DNA of 64,000 bases from Oscillospiraceae bacterium (lineage in GTDB: Bacteria; Bacillota; Clostridia; Oscillospirales; CAG-272), in assembly GCA_003343845.1 (NCBI GenBank), contig QAKK01000035.1, positions 1-64,000 on the forward strand, given 5' to 3'. Positions 15,319 to 24,039 of this stretch are shown piece after piece. Numbering within the stretch: the stretch's first letter is position 1; each line of letters starts with the position of its first letter. Made by a program: the position numbers and the translations under genes. The notes below the pieces were generated by a model, which was not told the DNA's origin, did no database searches, and worked only from the letters and a program-made list of their open reading frames with translations.

Positions 15319-17046
15319 TTATTTCACGAGCTTATCGGTCTCGGCGGCGTAGGTTGCGAGCTTTGCGGCAAGCGCGGCTGCGTCCTTCGCGGAGGCGAGG
15401 TAATAGATCTTGATCTTCGGCTCGGTGCCCGAGGGGCGGATGACGGCGACGTCACCGTCGGCAAGCCCGTAGTAGAGCACATCCGACTTCGGCAGACCGG
15501 TCGGCTTTACCGAGCCGTCGGTGAGCGTGGTGATCGTCCCGGCGAGGTAGTCGCCGACAAAGGCAACAGGGCTGCCGCCGATGGCCTTCGGCGGATTCAC
15601 ACGGAGATTCTTCATGGTATTCGTGCGGCGCTCGATGCCGTCGAGCCCCTCCATGTAGACATCCTGCGACTTCTCGCCGTAGTAGCCGTATTTTTCATAG
15701 AGCTTCTGCAACGCGTCGTAGAGCGTCATGTTCTTTGCCTTGTAGTAGGCTGCCATCTCGGTGGCAAGCATCGCGGCGCAGACCGCGTCCTTGTCGCGGG
15801 CGTAAGTGCCCTTGAGGTAGCCATAGCTCTCCTCAAATCCGAAGAGGAACGTGCCTTTCCCTGCCGCCTCGTGCTCCTTGATGACCTCACCGATAAACTT
15901 GAAGCCGGTGAGCACATTGTAGAGTTTGACGCCGTTTGCACGGCAGATCGCCGTGGCAAGTTCGGTGGAGACGATGGTCTTGACCGCGTAGGCGTCGGCG
16001 GGAACGCCGCCGTTTTCCTTCAGCGCGGTGATGATATAGTCCAGCAGCAGCGATGCCATCTGGTTGCCCGTGATGGTGACGAACGAGCCGTCCGCCGTGC
16101 GGGTCATTGCGCCCATACGGTCGCTGTCCGGGTCGGTAGCGATGATGAGGTCGCTGCCGACTTCGTTTGCCAGTTTGATGCCGAGCGTGAATGCCTCGGG
16201 CAGCTCCGGATTCGGCTTGACGACCGTGGGGAAATTGCCGTCGAGGATCATCTGCTCGGGAACGGTATAGAGCTTTTTCAACCCGGATGCGCGCAGTGCC
16301 TCGGGCACAAGCTTGTAGCCCGCGCCGTGCAGCGGCGTATAGACGACCGTGAGATCGTCTGCGACCTGCTTCACCGCATCGGGATTGACGCGCTGCGCCA
16401 GCACATTTTCGAGGTAGACGCGGTCGACCTCTTCGCCGATGACGCGGATCTTGCCTGCCTTTACGGCTTCGGCATAGTTATCCTGCTTCACACCGTCGAA
16501 AATGTCGATCGACTTGATCTTTGCCGAGATGATGTCGGCATGCTTCGGCGGCAGCTGTGCGCCGTCCTCCCAATATGCCTTATAGCCGTTGTACTGCTTC
16601 GGATTGTGCGACGCGGTGATGTTGATGCCCGCGATGCAGCCGAGGTGGCGAATGGCGAACGAAAGCTCCGGCGTGGGGCGAACGCCGTCAAAAATATAGA
16701 CGGTGATGCCGTTTGCCGAGAGGACCGCCGCAGCGGTCTCGGAAAACAGCGCCGAATTGTTGCGGCTGTCGTATGCAATGACAACGCCGCGGCGCATTGC
16801 GTCCGCGCCCTCGAGGGCGATCATCTCCGCCATGCCCTGCGTCGCCTGTGCAACGGTGTAAACATTCATCTTATTGAGGCCCGCGCCCATCGTGCCGCGC
16901 AGACCGCCCGTGCCGAATTCCAGATTGCCGAGGAAGCGCATCTCGATCTCGTCATGATCACCTGCGATCGCCTCCAGATCACGGCGGCTGTCTGCGTCCA
17001 GCTTCGGCTCATGCAGCCAGCGCTCGTAATTCTCCGTGTAGTTCAT
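15319..17046 (-). CDS. pgcA: Phospho-sugar mutase (alpha-phosphoglucomutase type)
   Basis: 575 residues, the length of the PgcA-type alpha-D-phosphohexomutases of Firmicutes. The phosphoserine loop is ITASHNPKQYNG (~141-152), the Mg2+ loop DPDSDRMG (~300) and the C-terminal phosphate-binding loop RPSGTEPKIK (~540). A sugar-specificity GFEESYG segment lies near 405. It interconverts glucose-1-phosphate and glucose-6-phosphate, feeding UDP-glucose and wall or glycolipid synthesis. It may lie in one transcript with the TSCPD, PDT-like and htpG genes upstream. Confidence 0.93.
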   Translation of the reverse strand: MNYTENYERWLHEPKLDADSRRDLEAIAGDHDEIEMRFLGNLEFGTGGLRGTMGAGLNKMNVYTVAQATQGMAEMIALEGADAMRRGVVIAYDSRNNSALFSETAAAVLSANGITVYIFDGVRPTPELSFAIRHLGCIAGINITASHNPKQYNGYKAYWEDGAQLPPKHADIISAKIKSIDIFDGVKQDNYAEAVKAGKIRVIGEEVDRVYLENVLAQRVNPDAVKQVADDLTVVYTPLHGAGYKLVPEALRASGLKKLYTVPEQMILDGNFPTVVKPNPELPEAFTLGIKLANEVGSDLIIATDPDSDRMGAMTRTADGSFVTITGNQMASLLLDYIITALKENGGVPADAYAVKTIVSTELATAICRANGVKLYNVLTGFKFIGEVIKEHEAAGKGTFLFGFEESYGYLKGTYARDKDAVCAAMLATEMAAYYKAKNMTLYDALQKLYEKYGYYGEKSQDVYMEGLDGIERRTNTMKNLRVNPPKAIGGSPVAFVGDYLAGTITTLTDGSVKPTGLPKSDVLYYGLADGDVAVIRPSGTEPKIKIYYLASAKDAAALAAKLATYAAETDKLVK

Positions 17047-17085
17047 ATCGTTCTCCTTTGTTGTATCTTTGTCTCGCCTGTCGGC

Positions 17086-17334
17086 TCAGAGGTTCTCCCG
17101 CAGCGCCTTGGCAAGCTCATTGGGACATGACGTCCCTCTGCCGCGGCAGTCGATGCCGTCGAGGCGGCGAATGACCTCCTCCACGGGCATCCCCTCAACC
17201 AGAGCGGCAACGCCGTGCGTATTGCCCGGACATCCGCCGACAAACTCCACATGCTTGACAATGTCACCGTCCAGCGTGATCTCGATCTGACGGCTGCAAA
17301 CGCCGTGCGGGGTGAAAGTAATTTTCTTTTCCAT
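17086..17334 (-). CDS. TSCPD-domain protein (TIGR03905 type)
   Basis: 82 residues covering a single TSCPD domain. Conserved cysteines sit in GVCSR, VEFVGGCPGNT and IDCRGRGTSCPNELA, the last giving the family its name. The domain is also found at the C-terminus of some class II ribonucleotide reductases; free-standing copies are common in Clostridia and have no proven function. The cysteine set suggests metal or redox chemistry. It lies between the PDT-like gene and the phosphoglucomutase, all reading left. Confidence 0.85.
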   Translation of the reverse strand: MEKKITFTPHGVCSRQIEITLDGDIVKHVEFVGGCPGNTHGVAALVEGMPVEEVIRRLDGIDCRGRGTSCPNELAKALRENL

Positions 17335-17371
17335 ACATTTTTCCTTTATATGCAGTTGGATTTGGTTTTAT

Positions 17372-18322
17372 TCAAATCGACGTGACGGTCTCGTACACGC
17401 CGAGCAGAATGCAGCTTTGGCGGGTGGCGGCAAGCAGCAGGAGCCATGCAAACAGCGCCTCCTTTGTGCCGCCGAAGGTGCAGAGCTGCGCATAGCCGTC
17501 AGTGTAGCCGAGGGGCTGCGATGTCGTGCGCACCAGCGTCACGCCGAGTGCCGCCATGGCGGTAAAAAGCGCGGGGAGCGCTGCCGCATCGCTGAGCGAC
17601 AGCCGCAGGGCAACCTGTGCCGCATCTTCGCCGTCCGGCAGCGCATCTCCCTCACGGCAAAGAAGCGCGAAGCGCGTGACCACACCGCTCTCGTCCGCGA
17701 TCTCGCAGACGCGCGTGACGAACAGATCATTCTCGGTCATCATGCGGAGCGTGGTGGAGAGAAAGCCGTCCCGACTGTTCTCCAGCGGCAGAATGCAATA
17801 GGCGCAGTCGCCGCCGACGACCGCATCGCAGGCATCGGCAAAGCTGCGGACAAACTGTGCCTCAACGCCCTCCGTGCGTGCCGCCAACACCTCCATGGCG
17901 CGGCGGAACGCAGCGGTCTCCGGCACGGCGACCCGCATAGGCGCCGTCCGCGCCGCGCGCGCGGCGAACATTGACGGCGACGGATACAACCCGGCGCGTT
18001 TCACTTCGGCAGTCAGCCGCACCACATAGGCGGCGAGGTACGCGCCCATGTCCGCCGAGAGCTTTGCCGCGGCAAGCGGCAGATTCTCCGTCGGCGTATC
18101 GGCAAACATCGCCTGCGGCAGCTCCGGCAGACAGCCGGGCGGCTCACGCCGCACCTCCTCCGCCGAAAAGCGCTCTTCCCGCAGCATACGGACAAGCGCA
18201 GGCGCGGCAAGCCGTGCCGCCTCGTCGAGCACGGCGCTCATGCGTTCGCATGCAGAGAGGTCATCGGCAAGGACATGCCGCATATTCTTTTTGACAACGG
18301 ACTGCAACTCGCTCCTTGCCAT
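17372..18322 (-). CDS. Prephenate-dehydratase-like protein with ACT-like tail
   Basis: 316 residues. The C-terminal two thirds recall prephenate dehydratase: CILPLENSRDGFLSTTLRMM (P-x-E-N-S-x-x-G, ~183-202), then VVTRFALLC (the catalytic TRF motif, ~226). An ACT-like region follows (LPALFTAMAALGVTLVRTTS, ~257-276). The first ~125 residues are helical and unlike PheA, and the usual Gly-rich N-terminal loop of the enzyme is degenerate. It could be a diverged PheA making phenylpyruvate, or a relative that only binds a ligand. ATG 18322 overlaps the end of htpG closely, with its ribosome-binding site inside htpG. Confidence 0.6.
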   Translation of the reverse strand: MARSELQSVVKKNMRHVLADDLSACERMSAVLDEAARLAAPALVRMLREERFSAEEVRREPPGCLPELPQAMFADTPTENLPLAAAKLSADMGAYLAAYVVRLTAEVKRAGLYPSPSMFAARAARTAPMRVAVPETAAFRRAMEVLAARTEGVEAQFVRSFADACDAVVGGDCAYCILPLENSRDGFLSTTLRMMTENDLFVTRVCEIADESGVVTRFALLCREGDALPDGEDAAQVALRLSLSDAAALPALFTAMAALGVTLVRTTSQPLGYTDGYAQLCTFGGTKEALFAWLLLLAATRQSCILLGVYETVTSI

Positions 18323-18323
18323 C

Positions 18324-20174
18324 TTACAGTTTGGCGAGTGTGTCGTAGCTCGATGCGAGGAAGTCGCGCAGCTCCGTCTCGGTGAAGCGGCGCTGGCTGA
18401 GCACGGCAAGCCCGTAAATCTGCTTTGCCACAAGTGCGTCCGTGTCGTGCTCCTCGGTGTCCAGCTTTTTGATGAGCGGATTTGCCATGTTGAGGACAAG
18501 CGCGCTCTTCGGCTTGAAATCGCCGCCGAGCGGCATGCCGTTTGCGGCATAGAGCTTCATCATATCCTCCATGCGGCGGCTCTCCTCATCGACGTTCAGC
18601 ATCGCGGGGATCGTCGCATCGGCGAGATTCTCGCAGCGCACGGCGAGCTTGTCGTCGCCCGCCGCCGTGCGGAAGAGCGTCTCCAGCTTTTCGGAATGTG
18701 CCGCCTCGCCCTCCTTCAAAGCATCGGTAATGTCGGCGTCCACGCGCAAGAACTTGACGTTCTCGCTGACGCTTTCGAGCATCGACACAAATTGCGTGTC
18801 GATCATCTTGTCAAAGCGGACGACCTTGATGCCCTTTGCCTCCAGCATCGCAATATACTGCGCCTGCAGCTCGGCGTCCGAGGTGTAGTAGACCTTATTC
18901 TCGTTTGTCTCCTTCGCGCCCTCGAGGTACTCGGCAAGCGTCATGTGCCCGCCGTGCACGATCTCCAGAAGCAGTGCGTCCTTGGCGCGGTCATAGAACT
19001 TGCGGTCGCAGAGCGAAGCGTATTCGCAGAAGGTCTTGATGTCGCCCCACATCTTCTCATAGCTCTCGCGGTCGCTCTTGAACATCGACGTCAGCTTGTC
19101 GGCAACCTTCTTGACGATGTGCGCCGAGATCTTGGTGACATAACCGTTGTTTTGCAGATAACTGCGCGACACGTTCAGCGGCAGCTCGGGGCAATCCAGC
19201 ACGCCGCGCAGCATGAGCAGGTACTCGGGGATGACTTCCTTGATATTGTCGGCGACGAAGACCTGATTGTAATAGAGCTTGACCTGCCCCTCCAGCCCCG
19301 CGAACTCGTGCGTCAGCTTCGGAAAATACAGGATGCCCTTGAAGTTGAGCGGATAGTCCGCATTGATGTGCAGCCAGAACAGCGGCTCGTTGAAATCGGT
19401 AAAGACCTTGTGGTAAAACGCCTTGTACTCCTCGTCGGTGCAGTCGGCGGGGTTCTTCTGCCACAGCGGGTGGGTGTCGTTGATCGGGGTCTCGGCGGGC
19501 TTTTCCTCGCCCTCCTTGGGCTTGGCAGGCTCGGCATCCTCATCCTCAAAATAGATCTCCACCGGCATGAACGCGCAGTACTTGTCCAGCACGGCGCGCA
19601 GGGCGTGCGGCTCGAGATACTCCGTGCCCTCGTCGTTGACATGCATGATGATGTCGGTGCCGTGCCCGTCGCGCTCGGCATCGCTCATCTCATACTCGCC
19701 CTCTTCGTTGCAGACCCACTTGACGGCAGGTGTACCGCGGTAGGAGCGGCTGATGACCTCCACCTTGTCGCTGACCATGAACGCCGAATAGAAACCGAGA
19801 CCGAAGTGCCCGATGATGCCGTCGGCAGCGCCCTCACTCTCGTACTTTTCGATGAACTCCATCGCGCCGGACAGCGCGATCGAGCCGATGTACTTCTTCA
19901 CCTCATCGGCATCCATGCCGATGCCGTTGTCGCGCACGGTGATGGTGCGCGCCTTCTTGCTGACCGAGACGTCAATGCGTCCGACCGTCTCGATGTCCTT
20001 GACCTCGCCGAGCGAAATCAGGCGGTTCAGCTTGACGATCGCATCGGAGGCATTGGAGACGATCTCGCGAAGGAAGATCTCCTTGTCCGAATACAGCCAC
20101 CGCTTGATGACCGGGAAAATATTTTTGGTTTCGACGGAAATACCGCCCTTTTCGTTTATGATTTGTTCTGACAT
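18324..20174 (-). CDS. htpG: Molecular chaperone HtpG (bacterial Hsp90)
   Basis: 616 residues. The N-terminal GHKL ATPase motifs are NASDAIVKL (~residue 40), DNGIGMDADEVKKYIG (~80-95) and GHFGLGFYSAFMVSDKVEV (~120-138). A middle domain with the catalytic Arg region (NVSRSYLQNNG, ~325) and the dimerisation domain follow. An acidic linker (~215-235) resembles charged Hsp90 linkers. The protein refolds clients using ATP in the cytoplasm. It has its own promoter, and the transcript probably continues into the PDT-like gene two bases after its stop. Confidence 0.96.
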   Translation of the reverse strand: MSEQIINEKGGISVETKNIFPVIKRWLYSDKEIFLREIVSNASDAIVKLNRLISLGEVKDIETVGRIDVSVSKKARTITVRDNGIGMDADEVKKYIGSIALSGAMEFIEKYESEGAADGIIGHFGLGFYSAFMVSDKVEVISRSYRGTPAVKWVCNEEGEYEMSDAERDGHGTDIIMHVNDEGTEYLEPHALRAVLDKYCAFMPVEIYFEDEDAEPAKPKEGEEKPAETPINDTHPLWQKNPADCTDEEYKAFYHKVFTDFNEPLFWLHINADYPLNFKGILYFPKLTHEFAGLEGQVKLYYNQVFVADNIKEVIPEYLLMLRGVLDCPELPLNVSRSYLQNNGYVTKISAHIVKKVADKLTSMFKSDRESYEKMWGDIKTFCEYASLCDRKFYDRAKDALLLEIVHGGHMTLAEYLEGAKETNENKVYYTSDAELQAQYIAMLEAKGIKVVRFDKMIDTQFVSMLESVSENVKFLRVDADITDALKEGEAAHSEKLETLFRTAAGDDKLAVRCENLADATIPAMLNVDEESRRMEDMMKLYAANGMPLGGDFKPKSALVLNMANPLIKKLDTEEHDTDALVAKQIYGLAVLSQRRFTETELRDFLASSYDTLAKL

Positions 20175-20201
20175 AAAAATCAGCTTCCTTTGATAAAATA
20201 C

Positions 20202-20221
20202 TTGAAGTCATAAAACTTCAA
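20202..20221 (-). promoter_or_regulatory. Inverted repeat at the htpG transcription start
   Basis: TTGAAGT-N6-ACTTCAA, perfect 7-bp arms, spans the expected start point of transcription. It may be an operator or a 5' hairpin. It is not a CIRCE element, which would be TTAGCACTC-N9-GAGTGCTAA. Confidence 0.45.
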
Positions 20222-20226
20222 ATTAA

Positions 20227-20255
20227 ATTATAGCCTACTTTGGTGCGGAATGCAA
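20227..20255 (-). promoter_or_regulatory. Promoter of htpG
   Basis: TTGCAT (20255-20250), 17-bp spacer, TATAAT (20232-20227) on the minus strand. Confidence 0.8.
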
Positions 20256-20326
20256 GTTTTCGGATGAAAGATTCACACATTTTCCTTTTTTCCGCCACTT
20301 TTTCGCACGTCTCCCTGAAAAGGGGG

Positions 20327-20355
20327 TTGCATTTTCACCGCCGCCATGCTATAAT
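20327..20355 (+). promoter_or_regulatory. Promoter of tRNA-Leu
   Basis: TTGCAT (20327-20332), 17-bp spacer, TATAAT (20350-20355), 15 bp before the tRNA. Confidence 0.82.
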
Positions 20356-20370
20356 ACTAAAGTCATATTT

Positions 20371-20457
20371 GCCGGTATGATGGAATTGGCAGACGTGCCG
20401 GACTCAAAATCCGGTGGTAGCGATACCGTGTCGGTTCGACCCCGACTACCGGCACCA
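20371..20457 (+). tRNA. tRNA-Leu (anticodon CAA)
   Basis: 87 nt with the long variable arm of a class II tRNA. Acceptor GCCGGTA pairs with TACCGGC, the anticodon stem CCGGA/TCCGG encloses CTCAAAA (anticodon CAA, reading UUG), the T-loop is TTCGACC and CCA is encoded at 20455-20457. It has its own promoter and terminator. Confidence 0.95.
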
Positions 20458-20460
20458 AAA

Positions 20461-20491
20461 GGAAAAGTCGCTTTGGCGGCTTTTCTTTTTT
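20461..20491 (+). terminator. Terminator of tRNA-Leu
   Basis: AAAAGTCGC TTTG GCGGCTTTT with one G-T pair, followed by a T-run. Confidence 0.75.
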
Positions 20492-20494
20492 TAA

Positions 20495-21111
20495 CTATTT
20501 TTTCAATCGGTAAATGTCGTCGCGGCAGCAATCGTCGTCGGACAGATCGGAATGCCGCACAAAACGGACATGCCGCACGAGGTTGGTATATGCCTGTATG
20601 TCGGTCATGCAGAAGATCTTGCACAGCTCCCGGATGCCGTAGAAAGCAAACATCTCCGCATACATGCATCGGTTGATCCGATCGGACACATGATCCGCGT
20701 CTGCCTGAAATTCGTCAAATGTGATGCTGCCGTCCCGCAGACGGTTCTTATACTCGGCAAGATTCCATTTGTGCGCGATCGCCCATGCAAACGGAAAACA
20801 GTCGACGATTTTTTCAGGCGGATGAACGCCTGCTTCCGCTTGCGGAAAGCGTCATTCACAAAGCCGATGATCGCTTCCTTTTGCAGTCCGGCGTCTTTCA
20901 GTCCGAGGCACATGGCGATCACGGCATAGATCATCGACACCCGCATGGTCGGGTAGCGGTCATGCTGCCGATAGGCATCCGACGCATACATCTCCGTGAG
21001 CCTTGCGGCGTAGTTCTGTGCTTTTTGCGCAGCGTCATGCATCCCGGCACGCAGCAGCGCCGACCGATACAGCGCTGTATATTTTTTGACCGTTTTCCCT
21101 GTCTTTTTCAT
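20495..21111 (-). pseudogene. Frameshifted L-2-amino-thiazoline-4-carboxylate-hydrolase-like gene
   Basis: The first ~100 residues read in one frame from ATG 21111 (MKKTGKTVKKYTALYRSALL). They continue sensibly only if one A is added to a run of six A (20810-20815). The next frame then gives KIVDCFPFAWAIAHKWN and, near the end, EMFAFYGIRELCKIFCMTD and SDLSDDDCCRDD, stopping at 20495. The joined protein, ~205 residues, resembles the ATC-hydrolase-like family, in which PF.W, C..Y..f..yG and a terminal Cys-Asp motif are conserved. The break could be a true mutation, slippage at the A-run or a sequence error. Confidence 0.65.
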
Positions 21112-21199
21112 GCATATTCTCTTTCATGCATATTCTCCTTGTTCTTAAGTTAGTCTATGCTAACCAATGGACATAAAAAGCCGCATGCCACGCAGTAGA

Positions 21200-21679
21200 T
21201 TACACGGCAAACGGTGTTTCCAAGCGATAGCGCGGACCTTCTTCTCCCATCTCGCCGGTGGGGGTAAAGCCGATCTTTGCAAGCACGCGCTGCGATGCGG
21301 CGTTGTCCGGTGCGGTCTCTGCCAGGACAGCACAAACGCCGTCCCCGGTGAGCGCCCACAGGCAGGCGGCACGAATGATCTCGGTGGCGTATCCCCTGCC
21401 CCAAAAGGGCTCGAGAATGCCGTAGCCGATCTCGGGGCAGCCGTCTGCGGGCAGCCCCTTGAAGCAGAAATCGCCGACTGTCTCGCCGCTCTCGCGCGCC
21501 GTAATGCGCCATGCCGTATAGAACAAATACTGCTCCGGGTATTTCCGGCAGCCATCCAGCATCTCGCCGTATGCCTCGGCAAGCTCTGGGTCTTCTGTGC
21601 GCACGCGCGCGGCGAGCGCCGCCAGTTCTTCTTCCGTCATCGGCTCCGTATATAGCCGCGGGGTGCAGATTCTTTTCAT
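21200..21679 (-). CDS. GNAT-family N-acetyltransferase (RimJ/RimL-like)
   Basis: 159 residues. TPRLYTEPMTEEELAALAAR at the N-terminus, then IGYGILEPFWGRGYATEIIR (~84-103, acetyl-CoA-binding G-R-G-Y-A) and NAASQRVLAKIGF (~126-138), match the RimJ/RimL branch that acetylates protein N-termini or small amines. The substrate is unknown. It lies 15 bases after the S66 peptidase stop and is probably cotranscribed with it. Confidence 0.85.
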   Translation of the reverse strand: MKRICTPRLYTEPMTEEELAALAARVRTEDPELAEAYGEMLDGCRKYPEQYLFYTAWRITARESGETVGDFCFKGLPADGCPEIGYGILEPFWGRGYATEIIRAACLWALTGDGVCAVLAETAPDNAASQRVLAKIGFTPTGEMGEEGPRYRLETPFAV

Positions 21680-21694
21680 TTTCGTCTCTTTTTC

Positions 21695-22723
21695 TCAGAA
21701 TGCAAAGGTAATGCGCTGCGTATCGGCATCCACTGTCGCATGTACGCCGAACGGAAGAATGCAGCGCGGCTGCGCGTGTCCGACGGACAAGTTACAGACA
21801 ATGGGCAATTCCATATCGGGGATGATGTCAAGCAGCGCCTGCTTGTACGCCGCGTGGTGCGTATCGTCCATCGGCTTGCCGGCAAGCACGCCGGAAACCG
21901 CCGCAAAAACGCCTGCATCGCGCAGGTATTCGAGTGCGCGGCGATACTTTTCGGGCGACGGCTTTTCCTCCGAGGATTCAAGCAGCAGGATCTTGCCGCG
22001 CCATGCCCCGGCGGCGGGAAACAGCCCGTATCGGCGGATCACATCCGGCATATCCGCATAGCGTGTGCCGTCAAACATATCAAAAATTGTATCCATGCAG
22101 CCGCCGAGAATCTCCCCTTCAAAGCGGGCATGTCCGCGCAGCAGCTCGAATCCGTCGTTTTTATAGGCGGGCATCGCCGTGCCGACCTGATCGGCGCCGA
22201 AATTCTTGCGGGTCTCGTACCAGGTGTCGCTCGGTGTGACCGCCGCGATGTGCCCGGTGCGGATCAGTTCTTCAAAGTACCGCCGCGTATAGGGCAGCAT
22301 GTCCGCGCCGATCTCACAGACATCGGGCAGAAACGCCTGCCCGTAAAACGTGGGCAGACCGACCTTGTGCAGCATGAAATGATTGACCGTGGTGTCGGAA
22401 AAGCCGAGAAAAATTTTGTCTGTCACAGCTTTTTGCAATGCATCGTTCTCAAAGAGATACGGTGCAAGTTTGTATGTATCGTCGCCGCCGATGGCGCAGA
22501 GGATCATATCCACCTCGGGATCGCGAAAGGCGGCGAGCAGATCCGCTGCCCGCGCCTCGGGATGCGCCCGCAGATATGCCATGCCCATTTTCGCGTGCGG
22601 CATGTATTTGACGGAAAGTCCGAGCGCGCGCAGGCGTTCTTCGCCGATTTTCAGCTCATGCGCGACAAAGGATTCACCGAGCACGCCGCTCGACAGGCTG
22701 ACAATTCCGACTGTTTTCACCAT
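21695..22723 (-). CDS. S66 family LD-carboxypeptidase / MccF-like peptidase
   Basis: 342 residues. The Ser-Glu-His triad is visible: the nucleophile in FLGFSDTTVNH (~105-115), the Glu in ILLLESSEE (~245) and the His in LSVGHAQPR (~312). LD-carboxypeptidases trim the terminal D-Ala from muropeptide tetrapeptides during wall recycling; the MccF branch cleaves microcin C-type adenylates. The substrate cannot be decided from sequence. There is no signal peptide, so it acts in the cytoplasm. Confidence 0.85.
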   Translation of the reverse strand: MVKTVGIVSLSSGVLGESFVAHELKIGEERLRALGLSVKYMPHAKMGMAYLRAHPEARAADLLAAFRDPEVDMILCAIGGDDTYKLAPYLFENDALQKAVTDKIFLGFSDTTVNHFMLHKVGLPTFYGQAFLPDVCEIGADMLPYTRRYFEELIRTGHIAAVTPSDTWYETRKNFGADQVGTAMPAYKNDGFELLRGHARFEGEILGGCMDTIFDMFDGTRYADMPDVIRRYGLFPAAGAWRGKILLLESSEEKPSPEKYRRALEYLRDAGVFAAVSGVLAGKPMDDTHHAAYKQALLDIIPDMELPIVCNLSVGHAQPRCILPFGVHATVDADTQRITFAF

Positions 22724-22753
22724 AGAAAATTTCTCCTGTGTTTTTCTTCCGGG

Positions 22754-23779
22754 CTACCGCTTCTTTTTCGAATCAAGGAGACCGTTCCGCTCCTGCTGCA
22801 AGAGCCAAACGGTCATATCGTGCAAGGTCTCCTCAATGGGACGCACACGGAAATGGAAGCTCTCCGCCGCCTTTTTATGGCTAAACTGCCCGTTTGAGCC
22901 GAGTACGGCGACCGCATACGGCGTAAAAAACAGCGGTTTTTTCTCCCGGATGCACTTTTTCTCGTAAAAAAATGCGGCAAACCGCGCCAATCCGAGCGGC
23001 AGGCAGACGGGGCGGCGGCGCGATCCGGCCACCTTGCCGATGATACCGAGCATTTTCCTGATCGTGATATACCGTCCGGACAGGATATAGCCCTCTCCGG
23101 GCTTTCCGCCGGCGGCGCAACCGAGAATCCCGCTTGCCACGTCCCGCACATCCACAAAATCATATCCGCCGCGAACGGCAAAAGGCAGCTTCCCTTGCAA
23201 AAAGGATTTTGCCATCGTCGTGAAGCTCCCTCCGCGAAAATCTTCGGGTCCGATGAGCCCGGAGGGGAACACCACAGAGGCGTCCAGCCCGTTCGCCGCC
23301 GCATCCAGGACCATCTTTGCGGCGGTCGCCTTGCTCTTGGCATATGCACCGTCAACAAGGTCCTCGGAAAACGTGCAGTCTTCCGTAATGGTTTGTCCTT
23401 TCGGTTTTTTCGGAATTGCATGAACCGAGCTGACATAGACGAGCCTGCCGACATTGCATTCCACACATTTGCGAATGATGTTGCCTGTTCCCTGCACATT
23501 CACCGCACGAAGCATCGGCCCCGGGTCGGAGGCGACGGTGATGACGCCTGCGCAGTGGATCACGCAGGTTTGCTTTCCCGCGCCGGCAAAGAACGCCGTG
23601 AGCGATCTTTCATCGAGAACATCGCCGAAAACAGGCTGAACACCTGCGGGAAGCAGCTTCGCATACGGGTCATCGGGCAGGATCAGCGCCCGTGCCGACG
23701 CACCGCATACAGCCAGCTCCCGCAGGACAGCCCTGCCGAGAAATCCGGTTGCCCCCGTCACAAGATATCTGTCATACAT
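22754..23779 (-). CDS. NAD(P)-dependent epimerase/dehydratase (extended SDR)
   Basis: 341 residues. A Rossmann start, YLVTGATGFLGRAVLREL (residues ~5-22), and the active-site YAKSK (~158) with an upstream VYVSSVHA serine are the extended-SDR hallmarks. The C-terminal region is typical of dihydroflavonol-reductase or 3-beta-HSD-like members, but the substrate is unknown. GAAGGAGGGATTCGC before ATG 23779 decides the start; the frame extends further upstream without a ribosome-binding site. Its ~130-nt leader is long. Confidence 0.85.
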   Translation of the reverse strand: MYDRYLVTGATGFLGRAVLRELAVCGASARALILPDDPYAKLLPAGVQPVFGDVLDERSLTAFFAGAGKQTCVIHCAGVITVASDPGPMLRAVNVQGTGNIIRKCVECNVGRLVYVSSVHAIPKKPKGQTITEDCTFSEDLVDGAYAKSKATAAKMVLDAAANGLDASVVFPSGLIGPEDFRGGSFTTMAKSFLQGKLPFAVRGGYDFVDVRDVASGILGCAAGGKPGEGYILSGRYITIRKMLGIIGKVAGSRRRPVCLPLGLARFAAFFYEKKCIREKKPLFFTPYAVAVLGSNGQFSHKKAAESFHFRVRPIEETLHDMTVWLLQQERNGLLDSKKKR

Positions 23780-23918
23780 GCGAATCCCTCCTTCAGAACC
23801 CGTTCGGAAGCCGCGCTGCATTCTATTCTTCAAGCATATTTTGCACAAACAGCGCGGATGCACCTTCTTGGGGTCATGCGCCGCGCCGTTTCGATACGCC
23901 GCGCCCTCTCCTGTTTCT

Positions 23919-23947
23919 ATTATAGCATAAGCCGCACGGATGCACAA
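23919..23947 (-). promoter_or_regulatory. Promoter of the SDR epimerase gene
   Basis: TTGTGC (23947-23942), 17-bp spacer, TATAAT (23924-23919) on the minus strand. Confidence 0.65.
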
Positions 23948-24039
23948 GACCTTCCGCCTTTTCCCACAGGGAGCGCGGAGGTGTGAACCGCCTCTTTCTG
24001 CATTCTGCGCAAAAAAGCCCGGCTTTTTCTTATGCAGAT

